Positions 29,281 to 39,500 of a stretch of 64,000 nt of DNA are shown here, one piece after another. Each line of letters begins with the position of its first letter. Positions within the stretch are counted from its first letter, which is position 1. The notes under the pieces were generated by a model. It saw nothing but the letters and a program-made list of their open reading frames with translations. It made no database searches and was not told the origin of the DNA. Both the position numbers and the translations under genes were made by a program. Where the stretch lies: positions 117,997 to 181,996 of the forward strand of contig CAMCMU010000002.1 of assembly GCA_945876035.1 (NCBI GenBank), written 5' to 3'. This DNA is from Schlesneria paludicola DSM 18645. GTDB taxonomy: Bacteria; Planctomycetota; Planctomycetia; Planctomycetales; Planctomycetaceae.

Positions 29281-29661
29281 CTATTTGTGCGGTTCAATCA
29301 CTTGAACAAGATTCTCCTCGGGGTGGATCTTTCCGACACCACTGACCGAGTACACGAATCCGTTTGTGAAACCTGACCACAAGTAATCACCGGCGATCTG
29401 GTCGAACGGCTCTGGTGGCATGACCCCGTCGTGATTCACAAACACCGCTGCGTGCAGAGTCATTGCCTGTTGAAACAGGAACGGGTTATTGCGATGGACT
29501 TCGCGCACCGCGGCACTCAGCGATGCAATCCTCAATGCAAATCCAGAGCGAGTCCCTGCGGTGATTCTCATTGACCATTCCTTCTTGATGTGTAGCACAC
29601 CGTCGAGAAGAAATGGTCGCGAAGATTCAAACAATACTTTTTTGAGGATTTTCTGGTTCAA
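29281..29661 (-). CDS. Hypothetical protein, possibly truncated
   Basis: A 126-codon frame opening at TTG (29661); the frame stays open upstream to a TGA near 29709 without another start, and an internal ATG lies at 29571. Codon use looks like that of real genes nearby, with GC-rich third positions over most of the length. The sequence includes AAVFVNHDGVMPPEPFDQIA and DYLWSGFTNGFVYSVSG. No family is recognised and no signal peptide or membrane segment is seen. It follows the broken glycosyltransferase within about 55 bases on the same strand. It may be a small gene or a gene that has lost its 5' end. Confidence 0.4.
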   Translation of the reverse strand: MNQKILKKVLFESSRPFLLDGVLHIKKEWSMRITAGTRSGFALRIASLSAAVREVHRNNPFLFQQAMTLHAAVFVNHDGVMPPEPFDQIAGDYLWSGFTNGFVYSVSGVGKIHPEENLVQVIEPHK

Positions 29662-29715
29662 ATATCCGAGGCCGAAATGCGATGCCCCGTTACGGCGGAT
29701 GCCGAATCAGTCGGA

Positions 29716-31069
29716 CTATGCGCCCGGGTGTGCGGGGGCATCCATGACGGAATCGCTCTTGCTTTGTGTGACCGGTGAATGCGTTATCAGGACTTGTTCC
29801 GTGCTGTCAGCGGTTCGACGGGCGCCACCCGCCCTTTGCATCGCTCGTTTGAGAGATTGACTCCGGTCACGAAACAAGCCATCCATCAGGACTTGAGAGA
29901 CCCATTTGCGTACCTGGTGTGGCGAGTCGCGATAAAAGGATTCCGTAAGCCCCGCGCCGGAATACAGGATACGAGCAGCATTCGCAGGTTGATCCGCACC
30001 GCGTGGTAGTGCGACCGTCGGAACTGCGCGCCTGATTACTTCCAGCGTAGTGCTTATTTCGGCATGAGTGACAATGACCGCGGTTCATTCGAGAATCGCT
30101 CGTTGGGGCGAGAAATCAACGGCAAGCGAATTCCCCGCTAGTTGGTCGGTCGACTTTCGTCCACACTCTTCATCGTCCCATTTGCCTCGAGCGAGGATGA
30201 GTTGAGCATCAAGCCCCTCGCACGCGGCGGCGATCTTCGGATAGACGGGGCCATTCAGTGTATCTGCGATTGTGCGGAGCGACGCAAAAATCACGGGTCG
30301 TCCACCGAGATGCTCCCAGGGAAAGGCCTGAGGCCGTGCCGCTCGATCGGCCGACAGAGATCCCACGTAATGAAACGGCGGCGGCATCTGGGAGCCGGGG
30401 AAATCAAATTGCGGAAGCAATTGCGTGATCTGGGTAAACGGACAGTACGCGTCCTCAAGTCGAGCCAGCCGACGCAGCCCGCATCTTTTCCGATAGCGGT
30501 TAATCACCTCTCGGGTCGGACGACTGAACCAACGCCATCCGACATATTCGATCCGGTTACGAATGCGAGCTAGCGAGCTATCCGCGTAGTTCCATGAGGT
30601 GAACGGCGGTGGCAGGCCGATGTCCTCGTTTAACGGAGGCGCGGTACAGACCGTCAAATAGGGCCGTCCCAGTTTTTCGGCGACCGATCCTCCCGCGGCC
30701 AGAACCGGACCCGTTATCAAACAGTCAACGGACAGTTCGCTAGGGATTCGAGGCAGCAGTTTGAGAATCGCGTGAGATTCCCAGCGGAACCATTCACGCA
30801 TGACGATCGGTTCTTCGGCACAAAACAGCGAAGCGATCCACTCAACAAGACCGGTTGATGGTTCTAATATCGCCACTGCATCCAGCGGAAACAGTGGCAG
30901 GCTGAGTTATTCTGCCACTGGAGTTGCCCCGTTCGTGGGCAACAATCGTTACACGATGCCCGCGGCGGACTAGTTCTGCTCCAAGGTTGCCGAGGGGGTA
31001 CAAGTGTCTCGCATCCGACGGTGTCAAAATTGCGATGTGTGCCAGAGTAGTTTGACTTGAATTCAGCAA
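29716..31069 (-). pseudogene. Broken MGT/UGT-like glycosyltransferase (frameshift plus in-frame TGA)
   Basis: Three pieces of one GT-B glycosyltransferase lie in order on the - strand. The N-terminal piece (31069 to about 30900) has the nucleotide-sugar enzyme start HIAILTPSDARHLYPLGNLG and AELVRRGHRVTIVAHERG. The reading then shifts frame between about 30925 and 30893 into LPLFPLDAVAILEPSTGLVE. The main piece runs to GRPVIFASLRTIADTLNG and FSPQRAILE, where a TGA (30085-30087) interrupts it. The same frame continues without loss with VIVTHAEISTTLEVIRRAVP and RGADQPANAARILYSGAGL, the UGT donor-binding region, ending at a TAG (29716-29718). Intact homologues usually have Arg after ILE, so TGA probably arose from CGA. 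The gene once likely glycosylated a hydrophobic acceptor; its TTG start overlaps the preceding small ORF. Confidence 0.88.
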
Positions 31070-31245
31070 ATTCGAACGGATATGTCTGTGGGGTTGGCAA
31101 CCATCGTGATTGCCAGCCGGCCGTTCGCGGAATCGATTCCTGGTCCCGTTCGTTCGAGATCAAGTGTGTCGCGTTGGAAACCGTGATCATGTGGAAGACC
31201 GTGTTCAAGAGGTGAAACACGATTCGTATGACTCCGTTGCAGCAT
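31063..31245 (-). CDS. Small ORF, 60 residues, unknown
   Basis: The ATG at 31245 is preceded by gaggag with a seven-base gap, one of the best ribosome binding sites in the locus. The 60-residue product is rich in His, Arg and Thr (NRVSPLEHGLPHDHGFQRD; LDLERTGPGIDSANGR) and ends in ITMVANPTDISVRIC. It has no signal peptide or membrane segment. Its TGA overlaps the TTG start of the broken glycosyltransferase (TTGCTGA), which suggests translational coupling. It lies about 200 bases after the MacB-like gene in the same direction. I recognise no family. Confidence 0.5.
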   Translation of the reverse strand: MLQRSHTNRVSPLEHGLPHDHGFQRDTLDLERTGPGIDSANGRLAITMVANPTDISVRIC

Positions 31246-31441
31246 GGTAGGTCTCCTCATCGATCACCTAGACAAGTGTCTCACGGCTGTGTTTTTTTCC
31301 GTCGCCGTGGACGAAGTTGTGAATACGCTTTTTGAACTTGGCCGTACCAAGAAACCATTGAACGTACAGGGTACGCTCAAGACACGGAATCTGGTCAGGG
31401 GGCCTTTCGGCTGGCAATGGTAGTTTGAGTTTTCTCCGTTC
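31246..31441. other. Gap after the MacB-like gene
   Basis: Short gap within the cluster. No gene is supported; the only frame across it is a weak shadow of the end of the MacB-like gene. Confidence 0.35.
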
Positions 31442-33526
31442 TTACTCGTAACGCAGAGCATCAATGGGATTTAATCGAGAGGCCCGCCAAGCGGGGTAGT
31501 ATCCGAAGGTCACTCCGACGATGACGGATACCGCGACGGAGATCGCGGCTGCTGCGGGAGACGCCTGCGTGGGCCAGTCCAGAATCTTTCCAGCCAACAG
31601 GGAACCACCGCGCCCAGCGAGAATTCCAATGACTCCACCCATCAGACATAACGCCACCGCTTCGATCAAAAACTGCCGCAGGATATCTCGAGCGTCCGCT
31701 CCGACCGCCATTCGTAAGCCGATTTCCCGAGTTCGTTCGGTGACGGAAACCAACATGATATTCATAATTCCGACACCGCCGACAATCAGCGAAATGAGAG
31801 CGATCGACATTCCCAATCCGGAAAGCATCGTGACCGTTTTTTTGAGGATGTTGGAAACTTCCGCATTGTCATAAATTTGAAAATCCGCCTCGTTACCGCT
31901 GAGATGATGTCGATCCCTGAGTAGCAGAGTGATCTCATCGATCACTCGTGCGATGGCATCTGTTGATGACACTTTGACAAGGATCTGATCCAAGCTTTCC
32001 GCACGCATGGCATGCTGGATTCCGGGCAAGCGTTCGGAAAGGCTTCGCCCGGGGAGAGCTCGAATTGGAATAAGAGGTCCGTCGGCGCCATCCGAGTTTG
32101 CTCCACTGACCCGATACTTGACCGTCGTCCAAGGCGCCACCAGAAGATCATCCTGATCCGTACCGAGGAGGTTCGCGCCCTTCTCTTTCAACACTCCAAT
32201 CACAGTAAAAGGGACGTTCTTCACGCGGATCTCGGCACCAATCGGATTTTGAGTTTTGAACAACTCGCGAACGACGGTCTTCCCGATCAAGCAGACTTTA
32301 CTCGCACTGCGAATCTCTCGATCCGTAAACTCTCGACCGAGTTCCAGGTCATTCCAGTTTCGAGCATTCAGAAACTGTGAAGTGCTACCGATCACGATTT
32401 CTGGCGACCAACTCTTGTTTCCAAACACCACCTGTTGTCCCCACGCTTCAACGACCGGTGCCGCACAAACGACGTCAGGACATTCCCGCCGAATCGCCTC
32501 GGCATCGTCAGGCGTCACAATCGAATTTTTGTCTCGGATCTTGGCCTCACCTCGCTGAGGACCACCGGGTAGAATCGCTAGCGTGTTCGCGCCCATCTTG
32601 GTGACCGTGACTGTAATCGCCGCTGACGCTCCGTAGCTGATCTCCATCATGGCGATCACTGCCGCGACACCGATGATGACACCCAGCATCGTGAGCATTG
32701 TTCGCATTAAATTACGGCCAAGTGCCTGAACGGCAATCCGCATTGCGCCCCAGGCAATCACCAAGTCGTGACGAGCACGCTGCCGCCGGGCTGGTGTTGT
32801 AAACACATACGGAGTCGCTTCGCTCGCCACTCGATAGCCCGTTCGTGAATCCTCGGCAATACGACCATCCGAAATGCGGATGATTCGGTCGGCATTGTTC
32901 GCCACAGCCGCATCATGTGTGACCAAAACAATCGTGATCCCCTGTTCGAGATTCAGCCGACGGAACAACTGCAAAATTTCAAGACCCGTCTGGGAATCAA
33001 GATTACCCGTCGGTTCGTCGGCCAACAGGACCGTGGGATGGTTAATCAGTGATCGAGCAATGGCCACACGTTGCTGTTCACCACCCGATAGCTTTGCAGG
33101 CGAGTGATGCATCCGTTTTTCGAGTCCGACCATCGTCAACAACGCCCGCGCCTGCTGCCGGATACAGCTTTGCGTTCGTTTGACCGTCGAATAGGCCGAC
33201 GGCATGCAGACGTTCTCTAAGGCCGTCACCCGTGGTAGTAAATTGAAGCTCTGAAAGACAAATCCGATTCGGCTGCTGCGAAACTGGCCGAGTTGCAGAT
33301 TCGACAGGTGGCGGACATCCGTGCCCCCAAACGTAAATGAGCCTTTGCTCGGTCGGTCAAGACATCCCAGCAAATTCATCAGAGACGTCTTTCCGGATCC
33401 GGACGCACCCGTCAACGCAACATATTCACCCGCTTCAATATTCAATGAGACGTTTTTGAGAACGGCTAATTCGAGGTCGCCGACCTTGTAGGACTTATCA
33501 ATATGCTTCAACTCGATCAAAGGCAT
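31442..33526 (-). CDS. MacB-like ABC transporter (fused ATPase and permease)
   Basis: Protein of 694 residues, ATG start, 17 bases after the MacA-like gene. The N-terminal ATPase (about 1-225) has Walker A TGASGSGKTSLMN, Q-loop FVFQSFNLLPRVTALEN, signature KLSGGEQQRVAIARSL and Walker B TVLLADEPTGNLD, then the switch His in VTHDAAV. A linker leads to the MacB-type membrane part: one helix near residue 275 (MRTMLTMLGVIIGVAAVIAM), a large periplasmic domain of about 240 residues, and three C-terminal helices with IVGGVGIMNIMLVSVTERTREIG. Such pumps work as mechanotransmitters moving substrates from the periplasm through a TolC channel. Here it is the probable exporter of the lipopeptide product. 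Confidence 0.95.
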   Translation of the reverse strand: MPLIELKHIDKSYKVGDLELAVLKNVSLNIEAGEYVALTGASGSGKTSLMNLLGCLDRPSKGSFTFGGTDVRHLSNLQLGQFRSSRIGFVFQSFNLLPRVTALENVCMPSAYSTVKRTQSCIRQQARALLTMVGLEKRMHHSPAKLSGGEQQRVAIARSLINHPTVLLADEPTGNLDSQTGLEILQLFRRLNLEQGITIVLVTHDAAVANNADRIIRISDGRIAEDSRTGYRVASEATPYVFTTPARRQRARHDLVIAWGAMRIAVQALGRNLMRTMLTMLGVIIGVAAVIAMMEISYGASAAITVTVTKMGANTLAILPGGPQRGEAKIRDKNSIVTPDDAEAIRRECPDVVCAAPVVEAWGQQVVFGNKSWSPEIVIGSTSQFLNARNWNDLELGREFTDREIRSASKVCLIGKTVVRELFKTQNPIGAEIRVKNVPFTVIGVLKEKGANLLGTDQDDLLVAPWTTVKYRVSGANSDGADGPLIPIRALPGRSLSERLPGIQHAMRAESLDQILVKVSSTDAIARVIDEITLLLRDRHHLSGNEADFQIYDNAEVSNILKKTVTMLSGLGMSIALISLIVGGVGIMNIMLVSVTERTREIGLRMAVGADARDILRQFLIEAVALCLMGGVIGILAGRGGSLLAGKILDWPTQASPAAAAISVAVSVIVGVTFGYYPAWRASRLNPIDALRYE

Positions 33527-33543
33527 GACCGCCGCCCTCGTAA

Positions 33544-34833
33544 TTAGTTCTTGGGACTAGTGACTTTGAGGACAAAACTGGACACAAAGTCACGTTCTGC
33601 CTTCTGAATGACGCCGGTCACCACGCGATCCCACGGATTGATCTTGCCACCTCTGACTTCTGTCGAGATCCCATCGGACATCCCGACTTGCACAGGAATT
33701 GGCCGTAAAAATCCGTCTTCACAAACAGCCCATAACGTTGGCGATTCCAGCTTCACCTTGTGATCAGAATCCTCAACCACATCGGCTGTTTTCGGTTGCG
33801 GGTGTCTCGAATCCGCGTGAACTTTTAGGCCTGTTCGAAACTCTGGCGAAATCTGCGAAAGTGCCGGTTGCCAACGCAACGATTGATTGGGAACAAGCAT
33901 CACGTCTGTGCGACGGGAGACTTCGAATTGAAGTTTGGCCGTCATATAGGGAAGAAGTTTTCCGTCATCGTTGTTGACATTGACGATCACGCCATAGGTC
34001 ACCACATTCTGCTGTAGGCTGGCGTTCAAACGAATCTGCGAGACGGTTCCGGAGAATATCCGTGAAGGATAGGCGTCCACAGTAAATGTCACAGGTTGGT
34101 TGAGATGTATTTCACCGATATCGGCTTCATTCACCGCGGACCAAACCAGCATCTGACGAAGGTCTTTGGCGATCAGGAACAAGCTCGGAGCATTCATTCC
34201 CGCGACGACCGTCTGGCCGATGTTGACGCGACGGTCGATCACCACGCCCTCCATGGGCGAACGGATAATCGTATACTCAAAATTATTTTTCGCTTGTAGC
34301 GTAGCGATTTTGGCTTGTTCCAATTTGGCTTCGGCGATGGCCTGTTCGGCCGCAGCGACCTCGTTTTCGGCATCCGCTTTCTCGAACTCCGCTTCGGGAT
34401 CCGTTTCTCGCAACTGTGTGGCGCGCTCGAAGGCGCGTTCTTTTTGCTTCTTTTTGGCGGCCGCCAGGCGAAGTTCGGCTTCTGCCATCTGCAGGCTGAC
34501 TCGAGATTTGTCTAATTCCGCTTTGTGAGGCAAATCATCCAGCTTTGCCAATACGGTGCCTTCACTCACGGTCGAACCGTAATCAATTGTCTTGGAACTG
34601 TTGTCGGCATCCGCCCCAAAACTCTTCACGCTGCCGACGATTTGAGCCCCCACATCGACAATCTGAATGGGTTCCACGGTGCCTGTTGCCGTGACACCGC
34701 TGAAGAGATCCCCGCGAGCGACCGACACCGTTCGAAATGTCGGCCGGTCAGCAAACTCTTCCCGCCAATGATGAGCGGCGGCCACGACGCCAACCGTCGC
34801 CGCAACGATCACACTCAAAAGTATTTTAAACAT
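33544..34833 (-). CDS. MacA-like HlyD/RND-type periplasmic adaptor
   Basis: Protein of 429 residues with one N-terminal membrane anchor (ILLSVIVAATVGVVAAA). A barrel-sandwich/lipoyl half (VARGDLFSGVTATGTVEPIQ), a long alpha-helical hairpin rich in Ala/Glu/Lys (about residues 110-190), the second lipoyl half (IIRSPMEGVVIDRRVNIGQTV) and a beta-barrel domain follow in the standard MacA order. It starts six bases after the stop of the exporter gene and ends 17 bases before the MacB-like gene. Its role would be to link MacB to a TolC-like channel. Confidence 0.93.
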   Translation of the reverse strand: MFKILLSVIVAATVGVVAAAHHWREEFADRPTFRTVSVARGDLFSGVTATGTVEPIQIVDVGAQIVGSVKSFGADADNSSKTIDYGSTVSEGTVLAKLDDLPHKAELDKSRVSLQMAEAELRLAAAKKKQKERAFERATQLRETDPEAEFEKADAENEVAAAEQAIAEAKLEQAKIATLQAKNNFEYTIIRSPMEGVVIDRRVNIGQTVVAGMNAPSLFLIAKDLRQMLVWSAVNEADIGEIHLNQPVTFTVDAYPSRIFSGTVSQIRLNASLQQNVVTYGVIVNVNNDDGKLLPYMTAKLQFEVSRRTDVMLVPNQSLRWQPALSQISPEFRTGLKVHADSRHPQPKTADVVEDSDHKVKLESPTLWAVCEDGFLRPIPVQVGMSDGISTEVRGGKINPWDRVVTGVIQKAERDFVSSFVLKVTSPKN

Positions 34834-34839
34834 TGTTTT

Positions 34840-36510
34840 TCAGTTCCTGAATTTATCTGCTGATGTCATCTGCATCTCAAGTTCTTGTTGAGCTTCATCC
34901 CGTAACAGTTCCACAATCTTTCCATCCTCTAGCTTGACGATCCGGTCTGCACAGTCGAAGAAACGGTCGTCATGTGTGATGGCCACGACCGTTTTGCCAC
35001 GGCGTTTCAGTTCCGGAAGCAGACGCAAATAGAAGACTTTGCGGAACGTTGGATCTTGGTCTGCCGCCCATTCGTCAAACAGATAGATCGGGCGATCTTC
35101 GAGATAGGCGGTCAGCAAAGCGAGTCGCTTCCTTTGACCGCGCGACAGCGATCGCGTGGAGAACAGACCGTTGGTGATCGAAACCACATGATCCAGCTCC
35201 AAACTCCTGAGGTACTCTTGCGCACGGATATCGAGATTCTCGGGATCCAGCCCTAATAACCTGTCAAAAACCATCGCATCGTCAAAAACGACTGAGAACA
35301 ACTGGCGATAGCTGTCGCGACTGTTGTTCGTCATTGGCTGACCATCCAGTCTGACCTCGCCACTTTCCGGGACGTACAGTCCGGTCAACAACTTCGCCAA
35401 CGTTGTCTTCCCACTGCCATTTCCACCGATGACAAAAACGGTTTCGCCTGCCGTAATCGTCAGATTCAGAGGCCCCAGCAGAAAGCCGCGCGGACGACCG
35501 TGGCCCCGATAAGCGTGAGTCACTCCGACAAGTTCAATGTGTCCCCACGATTCCACAGGCCTTGGCACGTCAGGAGTCGGCTCTTTTTGATCGAGACTGA
35601 AATCGAGGGTTTTGATTTGACGGAGAGATTCGGCAGCCCAATTCATGGTTGGCATCGCACCCACCAGTTGGTCCAGAGGTGACATGAGATATAAGATCGT
35701 TAGGACATATCCGACAAGAGTCGGCGTGTCCTCTTGCATGAACTTCGGCCAGACGAACAATAGGAGCCCGATGGCGATAAAGAACGCCAATCGCCCCCAG
35801 CTGATGGCGGCATTTTGCAGACACTCACCGATGAATTGACTGTGACGCATCTTTGTGGCGGACTGCAACAGCACATCCTCGACGAATTCTTGCCGCCGTT
35901 GCGTGTGAAGCTTCAATTCCTTGACACCTTCAATCAATTCCTGAATCCGTTGTTGAAGCAGATCCTGCTCTCTCCTTGCGCGCTCAATGTATTTGTCCGC
36001 CCACTGCGCCGACAACCAGTAACCGACAACGCCGAAAACGCAAAAAAACACGGCAGCAAGCATCAGGTTCAGCGAGAGAGTCCCCAAATAAATGGCACCA
36101 CTGAGGAGAATCACGAAGTCGACTCCCATCTCCGGCAGAAGACTCATGGCGTGGGCTACCGTGTTGACATCGCCAGTCAGGACCGTCAGGAGTCGTGCCG
36201 AACCGATTTCCTCGATGCGTTTGATGGGCGCGTCCAGAATTCGACGGCATAAATTCACCTGAAGTTTCAGAAGGGATCTCTGCGTCAATCTTGAAACCAG
36301 TACCTGAGAGGCAATACGCGTGACCAGCACGACGACGCAGAACGACGCAAATAGAATCATCGCCGTGACGTTCGAGCCCGCCGGATCTTCGAGTGTCCGT
36401 CGAATCATCGCCATCAGAGCGATGCTGGCGGCGCCACTGATGCCGCCAGCAAGACTGGCTAAGACCGTATCTCGCCAAGACGCTCGTAACAGATAGAAGA
36501 TCGCGTTCAT
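34840..36510 (-). CDS. Cyclic-peptide-type ABC exporter (SyrD/PvdE family)
   Basis: Protein of 556 residues; its ATG overlaps the NRPS stop (ATGA). The N-terminal half has six hydrophobic segments of an exporter fold (for example SLAGGISGAASIALMAMI and MILFASFCVVVLVTRI). The C-terminal ATPase has Walker A IGGNGSGKTTLAKLL, signature SLSRGQRKRLALLTAY and Walker B IYLFDEWAADQDP, where the WAADQDP form is typical of the SyrD/PvdE group. In pyoverdine and syringomycin systems this protein moves the peptide precursor across the inner membrane. The overlap with the NRPS makes it a dedicated exporter of the product. Confidence 0.94.
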   Translation of the reverse strand: MNAIFYLLRASWRDTVLASLAGGISGAASIALMAMIRRTLEDPAGSNVTAMILFASFCVVVLVTRIASQVLVSRLTQRSLLKLQVNLCRRILDAPIKRIEEIGSARLLTVLTGDVNTVAHAMSLLPEMGVDFVILLSGAIYLGTLSLNLMLAAVFFCVFGVVGYWLSAQWADKYIERARREQDLLQQRIQELIEGVKELKLHTQRRQEFVEDVLLQSATKMRHSQFIGECLQNAAISWGRLAFFIAIGLLLFVWPKFMQEDTPTLVGYVLTILYLMSPLDQLVGAMPTMNWAAESLRQIKTLDFSLDQKEPTPDVPRPVESWGHIELVGVTHAYRGHGRPRGFLLGPLNLTITAGETVFVIGGNGSGKTTLAKLLTGLYVPESGEVRLDGQPMTNNSRDSYRQLFSVVFDDAMVFDRLLGLDPENLDIRAQEYLRSLELDHVVSITNGLFSTRSLSRGQRKRLALLTAYLEDRPIYLFDEWAADQDPTFRKVFYLRLLPELKRRGKTVVAITHDDRFFDCADRIVKLEDGKIVELLRDEAQQELEMQMTSADKFRN

Positions 36511-39500
36511 GGCTGAGTGCCCCCACGTTCTCGCTGTACGACTTTGGCGAGGTAACGGTCAAGCCGTTCGGCGAGGGTTTCCACGTTCGGTTTGCGTAGC
36601 ATGCTGTAGTGATTCCCCGGAACGGACTCCGCCTGCAAATTCGGGCAAATCGCACTCCAAGACGGGTCGAGATCGTGATCGTCCGAATCTGCAGAGAACA
36701 ACACAACGGGACCTTCGTAAGGCTGAGGCCGATAGGAGCGGTATGCCTTCATGTGCGCGCCGCAGACCTCTGCCATTCGGCGAATTTCCACGGCACCGAC
36801 ACCGTCTGCCAAATTTGCCCGTTCCGCGATCCGTTCCCACTGTTGCTCCAGAGGCAACGTTTCCAACGCGTTCATTGACAGATCGAGATGCGGAACGAGC
36901 CACTTCATGACCGGTTGATCGTCGATCTCAAACCTCTCGGATTCCGACGAAAGATGAGTATCGAATAGGGCGACCAGAGAAACTTCTGCACCACATCGCC
37001 GCAACTGATTGGCGGTCTCCAGGGCAATTAACCCGCCCATCGACCAGCCTGCCAGCAGATACGGACCGTAAGGCTGAACCGCGAGAATCTCGTTCAAGTA
37101 ACACGAGGCCATCTCCTCGATACTGCGGTGGGGCTCTTCACTCGGCCCCACTCCTTTTCCCATGAGACCGTAGACGGAATGATGGGTCTTGAGGATCCGT
37201 GCCAGCGGAATGAAACTTGCCACATGCCCGCCGAGACCATGAATCAAAAAGACGGGTGTCCCCGGACTACTGACTTCTAGAGGAACCAACAACTTTCCAC
37301 CCTGCGGGACTGTCTGCGACAAACTCCGTATCAACTCCTCAACGATCGGAATGTTTTCATCGCCATCCATCGATTCGCCGCGTTGTCTGGACCATAGGTC
37401 GTGGGCTTCCGCATTGGAGGCCGGACTGCCGTTGGAGGTGTACGGTGCCGCTACTGACTGTTCGTCTAATGCTTGGGCCGCAGTGATTTTTTCTGCGAGC
37501 TCGGCAATTGTCGGACTGGCAAAAATGGCTACGACAGGAACGTTGATCGAGAACGCCGTACGAACTTTGGAGATCAAGCGGACTGCCAACAGCGAATGAC
37601 CGCCGAGATCGAAGAAGTTATCGTAGCGACCCACACGATCGTATCGCAGGACTTCCGACCAGATCGCGGCCAATTGCTGCTCTAACCCCGCATGAGGGGC
37701 GACATAACGGCGCACCGATTTTTCCGGGGACGCCACAGCGGGCAATGCTCTGCGGTTGACCTTACCGCTTGATAGCTTTGGCAGGACATCCATAATCTCG
37801 AACGCGTTCGGAATCATGTAATCAGGAACCACGGATTTCAGGAATTGTCGTAATTCCTTGACGAAATCCTTGCGAGCGTCGGCGGTCTCGATTCGGCAAC
37901 CACGCGGTACCACGTAGGCTGCCAAGTACTTGTAATCCGGCGACGACTGCCGTACGGTCACCGCGGCCTGGGCGACGTTTGGACAGCGATTAATCGCGAC
38001 TTCCACCTCGCCCAGCTCAATTCGAGCGCCTTGTATCTTCACTTGGCCGTCGCGTCGCCCCATGAATTCGATATTTCCATCGGGCAGCCAACAGCAGCGG
38101 TCGCCGGTACTGTAGAGGAGGTCCCCAGCAATTCCGCTGAATGGATCGGGAATGAAGTGTAATGCGTTCAATTCCGGACGATTGAGATATCCGCGAGCGA
38201 CTGCCACGCCTCCAATATAAAGTTCGCCTGCAACTCCGATGGGGACCGGATTCCGTTCCGAGTCCAGAATATAGACTCGAACGTTGGAAATTGGCTGGCC
38301 GATCGGAATAACGTCTCGTTCGTAATTGAGGTGGCATTTCCAGACGGTAACACCCATTGAGGCCTCTGTTGGCCCATAAACGTTGTACAGTTCAGATTTC
38401 GAATGTTGGAGAAACGCTTCCATCAGGTCCGGTGTGAGGGCTTCACCTCCGCAGAAGACGGATCTCAACGAATGGCATTGAGCGAAGTCTTGCTCTTCGA
38501 GGAGAAATCTGAGAACGGAAGGAACAAAACAAGCCGTAGTCACGCCTTCGCGGCGAATCAGTTGGACAAGGTAATTCGGTTCGCTCTGGCTGCCGGGTTT
38601 GGCGATGACGACGCGGCCACCGCAACAGAGCGCATCGAAGAATTCCTCCACTGAAACGTCAAAGCTGAGTGGCGTCGTAAACAAGACGTTGTCGGTGGCG
38701 CAAAGACCCAGTTGCCGCTGTTTCCAAAGGAGATAGTTGCGGACACCTCGATGCAAGTTGACAGCGGCTTTCGGCTTTCCACTGGATCCGGATGTGTAAA
38801 GCACGCAGACCGCATTTTCCGCAGTGACAAGGCACGGTAAGTCGTCTTCGCTTTCCAGCGAGATCATTGGACTGTCGGAATCCACGCACACCACTCGGGC
38901 GTCGAGCGCTGAAAATTGATCGGCGAGATTGGCGGTTGTCAGAATCACCGCCGGACGCGTATCGGCGACGAAGTAGTCAAGCCTCTCTCGAAGATCATCG
39001 GGGTCGAGCGGAAGGTACGCCCCTCCCGCCTTCAGCACCCCCAATATTGACGCACCCAGTTCCAAAGAGGGCCGCAAGCAAATACCAACGATCACTTCCG
39101 GCCCAACACCCAGACCAACGAGATAGCGGGCAATCTGATTGGCTCGGGAATTGAGTTGAAGATAGCTCTGTGACTGGCCTTCAAAAACTAACGCCACCGC
39201 CTCTGGAGCACGTTGAACCTGTCTTTCAAACAATTGATGCACACAGCCCTGGTCGGGAAAATCGACCCGAGTTTTATTGAAGTCGATCAGGACTCGCTCA
39301 CGTTCCCGTTCCGTCAGCAATGGAAGTTGCGAGATCTGACGATCCGGGTTGGCGGCGATCGATTCCAGCAACGTCTGGAAGTGCGTGGCCATGCGAGCGA
39401 TGGTCTCGTCATTAAACAACCTCGTTGGATACGCAAACTGGCAATGAAAACCCTGATCCTCGTCGTCAACCGAAAGTGCCAGATCGTAATCTTCGGCGGC

